DNA of 64,000 bases from Vandiemenella viatica (lineage: Eukaryota; Arthropoda; Insecta; Orthoptera; Morabidae): contig JARYHS010011408.1 of NCBI GenBank assembly GCA_031002005.1, positions 222,869,473-222,933,472 of the forward strand. Direction: 5' to 3'. Under the pieces are notes generated by a model. It had not been told where the DNA came from. It saw nothing but the letters and a program-made list of their open reading frames with translations, and did not search any database. Made by a program: the position numbers and the translations under genes. Numbering within the stretch: position 1 is the first letter of the stretch; each line of letters starts with the position of its first letter. Shown here piece after piece: positions 36,034 to 47,550 of the stretch.

Positions 36034-39000
36034 AATGATTAAAAATTGTATGTTGTACTTGTAATAGTAAGCGAATTAATTGTAAGGAACTTAGGCCGAC
36101 TCCGGGGTAGAGTATCGCCTATGTACCTTAACTTACTCTCTTGATCACACCTCACAGTCCGATGAAAACTTGTTGAATACTTTAATTTAATTTGACCATG
36201 TTGCCAGGATACAACTAGAACGCTACAGGTCGCCACAATATTTGAAGACCCCAAATATTGAAAAGGTATTACAGCAGCTACAGAAATAAAACAGTTCACT
36301 TTTCCAAAATTCTCAGAGTTTATTTAGAATGAAATTCAAAGTTCAAACAGCATTCTTAAGTTGCTTAGGCAATCGAACAATCGTTCCAAAAATTACAGAT
36401 TATGGAGAGAAGTAGAAACCGACCAAACCCCGATGAGAGTTACCAGTTCATGTTAAGTAAACAAATGCCACACCCCGACAATGTTCCATCATGGCCGAAC
36501 CCGGTAGTGCCAACCGAAGACCTGAGCTACCAACCTAAGTCGGAGTTGCCAACCTACCAGCGCACACGCTTATAACATCTTATTAGCACGACTTCAAACC
36601 CGGAAAAGAGACGCCGTCACCACCGCGTCCTGTGATTTATACCTTCGCTGACGTCAGAGCCAAAACACAACTTTCTGCTAACACTTCTACGATTTAGATC
36701 TGAAATATCTCAGTAACTAAACAGTTATCCAAAACTTTAGGTGTGACAGTGTTTCGACATATTTAATTGTGAAATAATGGATATTTAGTGAATAATTTTA
36801 AGCAGCTGGTTTAAAAGTTGTAAGTGTAGGAGTGAACTATTTCTCTACTCTGGGGAATTACTTTTGTGCGAGAGGCTTCTTTATTTCGTCATTTTATTAA
36901 CGCCACAATTTATGCAAATATTATTATTATCACCGTGTTCCATTAAAATTCCTGAGTTTATTGGTGTAATTTTTATTAAGATTGGTGCAGGGAAAGTTTA
37001 ACTACGACGTAACCAAAGTTAGATTTCAGTTTTAATTTTATAACTTTATTTCTGTTATTTTTATCGCAAATCTAAAATTACCACGAGATTCACTGAATTA
37101 AACTACGTATTCTGAAAGTTATCTCATCTCTGTATCTACTTTAGATCGGTTGAAATTAATTTCGAAACTATGCACGTGCCTGCAATGAGAAATAAATTTT
37201 AAGATCTCTATAAAATTGGTTCTATTACGTGGAATTACTTGAAATTATTATATGTGATATTAGATTTTTAGGTCTTCCCGGAAATCTACTTTTTATTTCG
37301 AATGTTCTCTAGGATTTTGAGATGAAAAATTATTAAAAGTGTAGAGCATCTGACGAAGTATAAAAATTGATTTAAGTTATTTAAACGTTCAGAAACTACG
37401 AAATTTTAGTGAATTTATATTTTAACTGAGTTATTACTTCCTTAAAATTACTTTATTCTGTTCGAAAGTGTGTGAAAACAGTGAAATACCAAATTTTAGA
37501 AATTTCTTGTGTGCTGAACTGGATTATTTTGGATTATCATATTTAAGGTTAGTAAAAGGTGTTAATATCATTACAGAAAATTAGTATAGTTGGTTTATCA
37601 AGTATTGAGTTACTTTACTGCTCGTAAATTGGTTTAAAATGTCAAAATGCTCCCCAGTCAGAAGTTCATAATTACAAAGTTGGATTACTGATGATTATTT
37701 AATTTTCAGTTGATTTAAAGTTTATTTATTATCATTCAAAGTTTATATTCGGCGTTTAGCCACTACTGAAAGTCTTTACTGCATTCAAATTGGTTTAGAA
37801 ACTGTAAAGTTAACCTATATCAAAATCTATTATTTGAAACTGAACCTGGGGGATTTAATCTATTTCCTCCCAAACTGATGTTTTCTTTTTGTTATCAAAG
37901 GTTTATTTAGAGCATTTATTTAATTCTGAATACTTTTATTATTCCTAAAGGGTTTTATTTAGTGTGTTTGGTTACAGTATCTCTATGCTATACAAAGCTT
38001 TACTCCCCTAACCTGTACATGAACTGAAAACTATCTTTTACTACAGAATAAGCTTTCCCCCTAATACCTAAAGGTGAGAGGCTAGAATTTACTAAAATTC
38101 TAAGATGCTTACATAATGTAAAGAACATAAAAATTTTGAGTTGCCAGAGGCTGCCAGCTGATAAAGATATGTACGAACGAGAAAGAGTTAGAGTAGCACA
38201 TCGTCCATCAGACGGTATGGTGAGCTAACTTCAACAGCTGGCAATCCCTACTTGTCGCCACGTTTACATAAGCAACCGAAATTTTTATGTTACTTACATG
38301 TCTCTCTTTGAAATATAATTTTTTTAAAAAGAGAAGGAACGAATTTTTTTTTTTTTTTTTTTTTTTTTTTTGAAAATTTAATTTAAAATACGTGTGGCTA
38401 TATTTTGATAGCCAATCGGCAGAATCGTATTTTGATGGTAATTATTATACACAAAAAATTGTATTTCAATTAAATAACAGAAAGACGTACAAATCATACA
38501 AACTGATCTTGGACTAACATCACCAAATTTCAAATGTTTTAAATTCCCTTCTTTCTGGCATTCCTAAAATCCATGCTTCGTTACCATGAAGTGCTGCGTT
38601 ATACACACGGAGTCTTAAAAAGTTCTTTCTCAGTCCTTGAACAATCACTAGGAAACGGAAATAAAAACGATGACGGTGGCTGGAGAAGAAGAATGCGTTG
38701 GATGGACAGCGCCACCCAGAGGAGTCTCGACAGCTGGGAGTGGCTGGAAGCCTAGTGCTTTAATGTGGTCTGCTGGGAGACGTCCAGATACCATCAGACC
38801 TTACGTCCGGCTTCGTCAGCAACTGTCACAGTCGGCCGTCCAATTAACTGCCAGGAAGTATTACTGGAATGTCAGACTGCTTCCCTGTATCGTCCATTAT
38901 CTCTTAGCCAATGAATATGCAATGGAGCGGGATTGTCTGGATGCCAGTCATGTTCAGAAGCAAGCAATGTGATTCCGTGATACATTCCATGTCACTGATG

Positions 39001-39479
39001 TCACAGTATTCTGGTGACAAGTTTCACAACTTTGATGTCACCTCTAGTAATTGAGAATTTTTTCTTGCTGTTTTTCTGATGCCATGTCGAATTGAGGAAG
39101 GTCATTAATTTTACCTGATTTTACGTCAAAACAGATTTTATAAGAAATGTATAACCGTTTGGCGTAAGATGGAAAAAAATCTGACATGTAGCGATTATAA
39201 CAGGATTTAATGCGAGTGACCGGATTTTTAACCATTTTTTATAAGCCTCAACATATCAATGTAAAACGTGGATTACAGTAATTATTTTTTATTATTTTTC
39301 CTCACTACAAAGATTTTTCTCCAACATAACCATAAAAATATGGCTATTGAGCCGTCTACCTTGAACCGGGAACTCCATTCGACCCGCCCGACTCCTGATC
39401 TTTCCCGGATGGATCCGACAAATGTAAATTTTGGAGACAGCTAATTATGAGTCATCCTTCTCTTCTCCTTCATTCAGCT
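36034..39479. other. Intron sequence with a poly-T run
   Basis: About 3.4 kb of mostly AT-rich DNA. A run of 28 T lies at about 38344-38371. The 38573-38972 region is richer in GC and has two plus frames, but no motif is recognised. Confidence 0.45.
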
Positions 39480-39790
39480 TCCAATTTGTGTACATGTTTA
39501 GGTTTCCCAGGATCTTCCATTAACTTATATGGCTATACTGTTCCAATCTTTTTCGTTCTATAGTTTCATACAGTTCTTCTTTCTCTTCTATTAGCCTCAT
39601 TATATCGGTAATTCTTATTTCTTCTTTCCATGAAATTCTTGCTGATCTTCTCCAGAAATCCATTTCTAAGGCTTTCAGCTTTTTAATATATCTTTGGTCA
39701 AGTGTCCAGGTTTCTGATCCATGTAAGACTATATTCTCTGATAAGGACTTCCATATAATGCTTTTTGTTCTATCCATAATATTATACTAA
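39480..39790 (-). mobile_element. LINE 3'-end fragment, reverse
   Basis: The minus frame reads SLSENIVLHGSETWTLDQRY, then ALEMDFWRRSARISWKEEIR and RLIEEKEELYETIERKRLEQ. This is the region downstream of the RT core in the same broad LINE group as the 34.9-kb relic. Confidence 0.75.
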
Positions 39791-39810
39791 TAATCATATA
39801 TGTACATATA

Positions 39811-40917
39811 TATACTATGCGATAAAAAGTATCCAGACACCTACCTGGAACTGCTCCTAGACTTTACTCATGCCATGTTCAATATTATTAGACCTTAATA
39901 TGGGGTGAGTCCACCCTTTCCCTTTATGACGGATTTAACTCTGCTGCGGAGACTTGCGATGAGTTTTCCGAATGTCTGTGAAGGACTGACAGCTCATTCT
40001 TCCTAAAGAGTTGAAAGCAGAGAAGGTGGTGATATTGGATGCTACCATCTGGAACGATGTCGATGTTCTAGCTCATCCGAGAAGAATTCCATTGGGTTCA
40101 GGTTGGGACTTTGGGCAGTACAGTCTATTTCAGAAATGTTATCGTCCACAAACCGTTCTTCACAGATGCAGCTTTATGACAGAGTGCAATGTCATGCTGA
40201 TACAATCATCTTCTCCGAACTGGTGCTGCACCGTACACAGTACATAATAGTTTAATATGTGTTCATATGCTTATGCATTCAGAGTTTACTTAAGGGCAAT
40301 CTGAGGACCGCATACTTGAAAAAACCCCATATCATAACACCTCACTGTTTACAGTTAACGTTCTCCAGACAATCGCCAAATCCAAACCGTTCTATCAAAT
40401 TGCCATAAAATATAAAGTTATTTATTGCTCCAAATGATTCGTTTCCAGTCATCCATTGCCCGTTGGTGTCACCCTTTACATCACCTCAAGCATCGCTTAC
40501 CACTGATTACGGAACTGCTTGGCTTTTGAACAGAACCTGGATCTTTGTACCCTATCCTATTCGCCTCCAGACGCACAGCTGGACTGTTGGTAGCACTTTG
40601 GGACTCATTAATGATGCCTTCCGTTGATTTATTGCGATTTTTTACAACCAACCTCCGCAATGCTCGACGACCACTGTTCGTTGTTAAAGGAGGTAAGCCA
40701 GGTCTTGGTTTAGTTGTGCCTCATCCTTTCCGTTTCCATTTCACAATCATGTCACCAATAGTCAACATGGACCACTTGAGAAGGGTTGAAATGTTCCATA
40801 TGGATTTTTCACTATGGTGACTTCCAATTACTGGTCTACATTCTAAGTCACTGAGCTTTCTTGACTGACTAATTCTGCTGTTACCGCTTCTCTGCTGACA
40901 ACAATACCAGGGGGTAC
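39811..40917 (-). mobile_element. Tc1-like transposon relic, right end missing
   Basis: The left terminus tatgcgataaaaagtatcc followed by agacacct is the end of a very widespread Tc1-type element (consensus close to tgatcaaaagtatccggac). Internal blocks follow in the expected order on the plus strand (ccattgggttcaggttggga, ttatgacagagtgcaatg, cgtttccagtcatccattg, ctccgcaatgctcgacgacc). The transposase would be read on the minus strand and is broken by stops. The right terminal repeat is absent, replaced by the mariner fragment. Confidence 0.75.
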
Positions 40918-40949
<32 letters not shown>

Positions 40950-41062
40950 GGAATTATTTTTTAAAAGCTATGTATTTTCAAATTTTTTACAAAACAACCT
41001 TATCCCCTTCAAAATACTCTCCATTACAACTAATACATTTGTCCGACCGCTGCGATTTATGT
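40905..41062 (-). mobile_element. mariner terminus and transposase C-terminus
   Basis: Starts ccagggggtacc followed by a run of about 30 A and cggaattattttttaaaag, the usual end of a mariner lineage. The minus-strand translation KCISCNGEYFEGDKVVL matches the last residues of mariner transposases (CIxxxGxYFEGD). Only this tip remains before the LINE ORF1. Confidence 0.65.
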
Positions 41063-42349
41063 TCAGGAAGTCTGCCTGACAGCCTCTGTGTCTTCGTTAT
41101 GATCGTTGTCTGCCCAACTAAAGGACATACCTTCTGTCTCCGTACCTGTTTCTCGGTGTCTGACTGAGTTTGGATTTAACTCTGCATTAAATGTTGGCCG
41201 GCTCTTCCCGATTTGTTGCTTTTTGAGCTTTTTACCAGTGCCTTTAGCATCGTCTGTATTTTCTCTTTCAGTGGATGTTTCTCTAGTTTGTTTACTTTTC
41301 GTCTCTGGTTGTTTTCTTGCACGACGTTTCTTACTGGGTTTGGGCTTCGCTGGTTTCGTCCACTCGGTTTCTTCTGCTGTCGTCGTTTCGTCCTTCTCGT
41401 CGGCCGACTCCCTGTTATCGTCGGTTTCTGCCGTATTTTTCAACGATTCAACATTTCTCTTCTGTTTTGTCTCTTCCATGTTTGTTATTGTCTTTTCTAT
41501 CAAGTCTCCTTCTTGTTTTCTTGGTAAGTTTTTCGCTTTTGTGTTCATGGTTTTGGATACCTCGTCGCACCTTGTTTCTTCAGTGTTCCTTATGTCGTCA
41601 TTTTGTTGTTCCCTCGTTTCTCTTCTTGTTTTCGTCTCCGTCTTCCCACTGTCCGTTATCGTCAGTGGTGGAAACTGCTGCTGATCTTCCAGTGGCATTT
41701 CTTCATCTTGTTCATCTTGTTTCGGTGTTCCTGTTCGTCTGAGGTAGGTTAGCGGTAGTACTGTAGGTTGTATGTGGGGGCAGTTTGCTCTGATATGTTG
41801 TATTGAATTGCATAGAGCGCAAGTTCTGGGCTGGCCGTCGTATACAACCAGTGCTCTGAAACCGCATACATTGATGTATGATGGTATGTGTTTCGTTATC
41901 TCCATTTTTATTAGCCGCACTCCATTAGCTTTCTTAAACCTGATATTGCCTCCCCATTTGTCTTCTACGATCTCTTCCACGTTGCCGAACGGTTTTATTG
42001 CTTGTAGAATGGCTTCATTAGATATTTCAAAGGGCAGATTTAACACTCTTATCTGTCTTTTTCCCATTCCTGCGTTCGTTACTTGAACATTGCTTACGTT
42101 TCCATCGGCATGATGGAATTTTAGTTTCCCGGTATTTGATTCAATTACACTAACACAATGTTCCTCGCTTATCATTTTAACAAAAACGCAGTTCTGGAAC
42201 GAGTCTAGTTGTATTCCCAGTATTTCTTCGTCAATTAGCTTTACTTTATCAAACAACCACTCATGTATTTCATAGGCCGATGGTCTTACGTATGCTCGAT
42301 CGAATGTGAATTTCACTGTGTTTTTTCTTGTTATGGCGGTGGAAGCCAT
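41063..42349 (-). CDS. LINE ORF1 (Gag-like RNA-binding protein), intact, 428 aa
   Basis: Uninterrupted frame from ATG at 42349 to the stop at 41063. Residues 10-95 form a conserved-looking N-terminal domain. Residues about 98-150 resemble an RRM fold (RQIRVLNLPFE, GNIRFKKANG). A CCHC zinc knuckle follows at C177, C180, H185 and C190 (CX2CX4HX4C). Residues 200-428 are low complexity, rich in Glu, Lys and Thr, with a basic patch KPKPSKKRRARKQPETKSKQ. This layout is typical of ORF1 proteins of non-LTR retrotransposons, which bind the element RNA in the RNP. No ORF2 follows on the minus strand: it is replaced within about 50 bp by a mariner tip, so the element is truncated just after ORF1. It may use its last codons from a junction. 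Plus-strand frames across 41106-41742 are antisense shadows. Confidence 0.8.
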   Translation of the reverse strand: MASTAITRKNTVKFTFDRAYVRPSAYEIHEWLFDKVKLIDEEILGIQLDSFQNCVFVKMISEEHCVSVIESNTGKLKFHHADGNVSNVQVTNAGMGKRQIRVLNLPFEISNEAILQAIKPFGNVEEIVEDKWGGNIRFKKANGVRLIKMEITKHIPSYINVCGFRALVVYDGQPRTCALCNSIQHIRANCPHIQPTVLPLTYLRRTGTPKQDEQDEEMPLEDQQQFPPLTITDSGKTETKTRRETREQQNDDIRNTEETRCDEVSKTMNTKAKNLPRKQEGDLIEKTITNMEETKQKRNVESLKNTAETDDNRESADEKDETTTAEETEWTKPAKPKPSKKRRARKQPETKSKQTRETSTERENTDDAKGTGKKLKKQQIGKSRPTFNAELNPNSVRHRETGTETEGMSFSWADNDHNEDTEAVRQTS

Positions 42350-42540
42350 CTCTTACCTTTTACTGCAGAATCGCCTAAATGCGGCTGCGTTGATGGGTTT
42401 TCAATAGCTCACACACAAACTTCACACTAACACTGTTATAATAGCTGCGGCGTTAACGGAAGTTGCTGACAGCACGTCCGCGTCTGACCGCCGCTGAACG
42501 CGGAATGACTGTTAAATGGGTTTCCACCATCACGTTGAAC
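42350..42540 (-). other. Probable LINE 5' untranslated region
   Basis: GC-richer leader immediately upstream of the ORF1 start (gctgacagcacgtccgcgtc, ccgccgctgaacgcgg). LINE promoters lie in such leaders. The outer boundary is not defined. Confidence 0.35.
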
Positions 42541-42969
42541 CCTAGATCTTAATTTCTTAGAGGCCATTTCTTCTTCAATGTTGGAGGGTTTTTGCGGGTA
42601 CAAACTAATTAATCCTGCTTATTGCAACAGCCGACAAACTACCAGCAATCAGCCTCATTGTATTATGAAAAGTGATGAGAGCCATAATTAGTTTTTTCGT
42701 GCTGTAGTGTTTGAACTATATTTCTTGATTTTTTAATCAAAGTAAATCAGTCTTCCATTTATCTTCAAGAACAGACAATGCAAACTGTTAATTTAGGCCA
42801 TTGTCAGGAGGGAATCCCGTGCTGTTTTCTAAAATGAAGTTAATTCAGCATTCTTACAAAGAGATTTTAATTAGATGGCTTCACTATGCAAGATACGTAA
42901 CTGGGCTAATCAAGTAGCTTTGTTACCGCAAAAGTAGCGATTGGTAATAAAACTTTGTAACAGGACATC
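42541..42969. other. Intron sequence, nothing recognised
   Basis: AT-rich DNA between the LINE leader and the next SINE. Confidence 0.4.
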
Positions 42970-43203
42970 AAGCGTGATGAATGGTCGCATTCGGGAGGAC
43001 GCGGGTTCGAATCCTCGTACGGCCGTCCAGATTTGGGGTTTCCATGGTTTCCCCAAGTCCCTCCAGGTGAATTTCGGGATGGTTCATATAAAAGACTTTT
43101 GTCCGAATTCCTTCCCGTTCCTTGTCCCTAATCCTTTAGGGTCTCTAATAACCTCCGCGTCAACGACGCGTAAAGCACTAAGCAAGACAATAATAACAAT
43201 AAT
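42970..43203 (+). mobile_element. SINE-A copy with (aat)n end
   Basis: Head with cgcattcgggaggacgcggg, B box gcgggttcgaatcctcg, full body, and the tail gtcaacgacgcgtaaagcac followed by ataataacaataataa. The 5'-most bases are diverged. Confidence 0.85.
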
Positions 43204-43489
43204 AATCTACGAGTGCGGAGTACGTAATATTGTTTAAATGTCTCTATACGTATTTATTTATATAAATCATGATACAAGCAGCTTGTTTATAATGTAAAAT
43301 GACCAAGATTAGGTGTATTAATGGTTGTGACAATTAATTGGTTTTGATCAGGTATATTTAATTAAGAGGATTGTTTGGAGGTCAAAAAGTGTAATGTACT
43401 TAATAATTCTGAGTCTTATAATAGTGTGAGTTACTAAAATCGACAGAATAAGGAATTAAGTAATTAGATGAAGCATAAAAGAGGAACCC

Positions 43490-43766
43490 TTGCAGTAAAG
43501 GGTAGTGAGGACCAAACTGAGATGGTATGGATATGTAAAGAGAATGGAGGTTCAGAGAATCCCAAGAACAATTCACGAAATTAAGATGCATGGTAAACGA
43601 TCCAGAGGAAGACCTAGAGATGGATGACTGAAAGGAGTGGACGAGTGTATACGGTGGAGAGGAGAGGACTGGAACTAGGTGGTGGCAGAGAGGTGGTGGG
43701 AAGAAAGAAGGAAATGAAGAGACTTGTGCATGAAGCAGATCCGGCATGTGGCTGGAAACTGTTAAG
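43490..43766 (+). mobile_element. LINE 3'-end fragment, host of a hAT insertion
   Basis: Plus frame RTKLRWYGYVKRMEVQRIPR, then GKRSRGRPRDG, a stop, and ECIRWRGEDWN, WWEERRK and 'RDLCMKQIRHVAG'. This is the well-known C-terminal end of an insect LINE ORF2. Its tail continues after the hAT insertion at 44511 (gataatgatgatag). Confidence 0.8.
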
Positions 43767-44502
43767 CAGGGGCGGATCCAGGTTTGGGAGGGGCTTGAGC
43801 GGTCTTTGGTTTGGGGGGAGCTTGCCTCTGGTGGATTTTGGCTTGGGGGGGGGGGGAGGGCGCTTGAGTCTACATCTACATCTACATATATACTCTGCAA
43901 TTCACAAAATTGTGGGTGGCAGAGGGTGCTCAGCACCAAAGCTAATCTCTTTGCTGTGCATTCCAATCCCTAATGGTACGAGGGAAAAAAGAATTCATAT
44001 AAGAATCAGTCCGGCACCTTATTTCTCTAATTTTATCTTTCCTGTCCTTCCGACTCAAATAGGTTGGTGGAAGAAGTATTTCACTACACTCATGAGTGAA
44101 AGTTGGAGTACGCATGTTTTCCAATAAGTTTAAACGAAACGTGTGTCGTCTATCTACCAGAGACTCCCAACCTAATCTACTAATCAGTTCTGTGACGCTT
44201 TCATAAGGACTGTAGCAAGCGGTCACGAATCGAGCGGCTCTTCTCTGTACTTTCTCTATACTTTCGATCAATCCCTTACGAAACGGGTCCCAAATGGCAC
44301 AACAACAATCCAAATGTGGACGCACAAGAGATTTGTACGCTATCTCCTTTGTCGGGCAAAAGGTAGTATTTATAGTCTCCTCGGGCCTCAAAACCATAGA
44401 GCTAAAAAAAAAAGTCTCCAAAATTACAATGTTGGAGATGGACCTTTTGGGGGGGGGGCTTTTTGAGCCTCCTAGCCCCCCCTCCCCCTGGATCCGCCCC
44501 TG
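43767..44502. mobile_element. hAT-type MITE with perfect ends, itself carrying a LINE
   Basis: Perfect 16-bp terminal inverted repeats, caggggcggatccagg at both ends, flanked by a perfect 8-bp target duplication, ctgttaag (43759-43766 and 44503-44510). The non-LINE parts are G-rich and non-coding. A reverse CR1-type LINE fragment fills most of the interior. Confidence 0.9.
43866..44395 (-). mobile_element. CR1-type LINE 3' part inside the hAT MITE
   Basis: The minus frame carries EIAYKSLVRPHLDCCCAIWD, then KVQRRAARFVTACY, a 'LGWESLVDRRHTFRLNLL' block and ILLPPTYLSRKDRKDKIREI, ending FFPRTIRDWNAQQ. The 3' end shows tctgccacccacaattttg and the (tctaca)-type terminal repeats at 43867-43890 (plus strand). 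It has no frameshift over about 150 codons, so it is less decayed than the 12.6-kb copy. 5'-truncated. Confidence 0.88.
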
Positions 44503-44510
44503 CTGTTAAG

Positions 44511-45774
44511 GATAATGATGATAGTTTGAGTTATCGCACTGTAGTTTTAATCAATATTAATAATATTTGAACTGTTGTAACACAAATTAACAGTAACCTA
44601 TTTTTGACATGATGTCCAGTTCGATGTAGAGTTCGAAATGGGTTGTGATTGGATAGACGTATTTCGAGAAAATTCGATTCTATCGACCTCCCGAGTGCTC
44701 CGGAGCGAGCGAATACATTTTACTTCACCTCAGTGTAAAGCATTTAGAGTAAACTCTCTTACTTGCGCATCTCCAGAGAATAAGTTTGATATGCACAATT
44801 ACCCTCATACATAACAAATCGAGTAAGTTACTTCCATCGAACCCGTCAGTATGGTATTGCGCTGAAGCGCCACACACTGAATCGGAAAGGCACTATGGGA
44901 CCGGTCACAGTGCAGACCCCCGCATAAAGGTCGTTATGACTGCGGTTCTTAGGCGGTTTTCTGTAGCCATTAAAGCGAATGTCGGGACGATCTCCGCCTC
45001 ATAAAATGCCCAATTCACAAACAAAAAACACACTTATCACACACAGAACATAGTTTCGCGTTTCTCAGATAGATAGCAACACTTTATTTCCTCCATTAGT
45101 ACGTAGTGCGACCTGGTGTTGGGTATAAAATGCTTGGCATGCAGCCGTAAAATCAAAAACTCCAAATTTGATCTTGCCAATAATGAGTAAAGCTCACCAA
45201 AGGCAGTCGCCCCAAAATGATAGGAAAAGATGGTGAAGTAGAAGAAGTATTAGTTAGTTCTATCTGCTACTTCTCATTTATGGAAACAGCCTTTCATTTC
45301 AAGTTAATAAGTAATTAAAATTTATTTTCGTGGAAGCATAAACCACCTAGAAATCGAATAATTTAATTAACAAGATCACCGTAACGACGAGCCAATAGTT
45401 TGCTGTATCTTCTCTAGAAAAGTATGGAGATGAAATTATGTTTAACATCTATGAGTACCACCTTAAGTACCTTATCTGTCCATATTCATTGTAATTTCAC
45501 TGTATTGTGTGCACATAATTATAATCCTTTTCTCCCCTCCGTTATGGCTGCTACTATAAGACTTTGGCTGTACCCCCAATGCCGAATTCTGAGCGGATGG
45601 GGGTTAATTTTGTAGGCTTTAAGTGAAAGCAGACATTAGGTTGGAAGTTGAGTAACCTTCGGGACCTTCTAATCCCTTAGCCTTAGGTTCTTTCTTGAAT
45701 ATGAATCCCACTTTGATCTTTTAGCATACAACATCGTGTGGGCTACAGAAGAATGTTTCTTGTACGGAGTAATG
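44511..45774. other. LINE tail, then intron sequence
   Basis: The first bases complete the interrupted LINE 3' end. The rest shows no recognised feature. Confidence 0.45.
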
Positions 45775-45911
45775 TGACATCATTCCATTAATACGTTGGG
45801 AACATTATTCAGGAAAATGCCAGGGCATAATACACATAGCTGAAAAACTATCTAATAAATAATATAGATGACTATCGGCCTAATAATCAAATTTATTTAT
45901 CACTGAGTACT
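45775..45911 (+). repeat. Unclassified 135-bp repeat 'E', copy 1
   Basis: Runs from ttccattaatacgttggg through aatgccagggcataata to atttatttatcactga. A second copy in the same orientation lies at 47041. No inverted ends, A tail or tRNA-like boxes are seen. Confidence 0.75.
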
Positions 45912-46167
45912 GCGTGCGTATACTTGAGAGCGCGAATGGCGAACTAGAATAATGGAACCAGGGATTAGTTAATAGTTAATCCAGATTGACTGCCTGGTAT
46001 CCACCCAGCATTAAACGTCATTTATCGCTGTGATAACTTCTGAGTCAGCTATAAAACAAAATCAGCTGTCGATTGCGCCTGCTCATCTGATCTGTGTTGA
46101 AACTCAAGTAACTTCGCAAAGAATTACATCTAACTAAAAATCAGACTGTTTCCCATTATATACATAT

Positions 46168-47226
46168 ACAGGGTATCCAGGAATGACAGATAGGTCCTGC
46201 TATATGGCAAAATTTTATTTTAGTAAAAGTTTCACCATTTTCGAGATATTGATTTTTAATTTTTTTTTCGAAACATGTGATTTTGTTCAGTTTATTCGAT
46301 GCCATTTCTGCAAATAAAGAATTTTTGTACCCTGTTTTTGCTTAATTTACTCAAGGATGTTTGAGTCATCTAAAAAAATGTTCTTTTTTCTTAAAACGTT
46401 AAAAAATATTATGAAAATAGTGTATACAAATTTATTCATACGGCTGACTTTGAGAGAATTTGGTGAAAAAAAAATTTACCAAACGGATCGTGCCATTTAC
46501 ATTAAAAAATTGCTTCGTTACTGCCAATTTTAAAATGGTATAATTGCTTAACATTCCTTTTAAAATTAGGTTTTTATGGTAATTCCAAAGCACGTAGGTT
46601 GGTATCTTGGACTTTATTCAAATTAAAGTCTATCGAATTGAAGTTACAATGCAAGTATTTTTTCGTTGTTTGGGACATTTAGACAATGAATTCGTAGAAA
46701 TCTATCTTCTTGTTGAAATGGCTGTTATTTGTATGCACACCATAGCAAAAACCTTTCTTTAAATCATTATCATCATTTTTTGCTACATGTTTAAAATAGA
46801 CAATGATCTCTTTAGCAGATTGAACTACTATAAAAAAATCATTTTAAAAGAAGAATAAAATAATTATGCATTTTAAGATTTTTTAATACGTTTTTTTATC
46901 GTTTTAAGAAAAAAATAACATTGTTTTAGATGACTCAAATATCTTTGAGTAAATTAAAAAAAAACAGGGTTCAAAAAGTCTTAATTTATAGAAATAGCTT
47001 GGAATAAACTGAACAAAGTCACATGTTTCGAAAAAAATTGACATCTTTCCATTAATACGTTGAGGAACAATAGCCAGGAAAATGCCAGGGCATAATGATA
47101 CCTAGCTGAAGATCTATGTAATAAATAATATAGATAACTATCGGCTTAATAACGAAATTTATTTATCACTGAAAATGGCGAGACTTTTACTAAAATAAAA
47201 TTTTGACATACAGTAGGATATGATGT
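46168..47226. mobile_element. Foldback element with long inverted arms
   Basis: The left arm (about 46190-46400) is matched in inverse by 46860-47040 plus 47175-47222. Paired landmarks are aaaattttattttagtaaaa, tcgaaacatgtgattttgtt and ttgagtcatctaaaa. Arms total about 200 bp with modest divergence, and the loop is about 460 bp of AT-rich DNA. The right arm is interrupted by repeat E copy 2. No transposase is encoded. Confidence 0.8.
47041..47174 (+). repeat. Unclassified repeat 'E', copy 2, inserted in a foldback arm
   Basis: Direct-orientation match to 45775-45911 (ttccattaatacgttgagg, aatgccagggcataatg, atttatttatcactga). It sits exactly where the right arm of the foldback element is broken when compared with the left arm, so it inserted after that element. 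Confidence 0.78.
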
Positions 47227-47260
47227 GACCTATGTGAGGTTGCAGGATTATACTTTCACA

Positions 47261-47387
47261 GAGCTTGGTGGGTGAACGGTTAACGCTCTGGCCTCGCATT
47301 CGGGAGGACGCGGGATCACATCCCCGTCCGGGCATCCAGATTTGGGGTTTCCGTGGTTTCCCCAAATCACTCCAGGTGAATTCGTAT
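47261..47387 (+). mobile_element. SINE-A fragment, head and first half of body
   Basis: Very good head: gagcttggtgggtgaacgg, gcctcgcattcgggaggacg. The B box is damaged (gggatcacatcccc). It is cut after caaatcactccaggtgaat. Confidence 0.85.
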
Positions 47388-47417
47388 TCCAGACAACCTT
47401 TACACTACTGGGGACAA

Positions 47418-47512
47418 GGGGGCATCCACAAATTACGTGAGGTGTTTTTACGGATTTCTGGACCGTCTGGTGAGATCTGGTCTGTGACAACGCCCTCTAG
47501 AAATCGCCCTAC

Positions 47513-47550
<38 letters not shown>

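Noticed and set aside
41106..41742. Long plus-strand frames (up to 192 codons)
   Set aside because: They are antisense to the LINE ORF1, and their Ser/Phe/Leu/Val-rich translation reflects the reverse of Lys/Glu/Thr codons.
43624..44127. 167-codon plus frame
   Set aside because: It crosses a LINE end, the hAT terminus and the antisense of a second LINE, so it is a chance read-through of nested elements.
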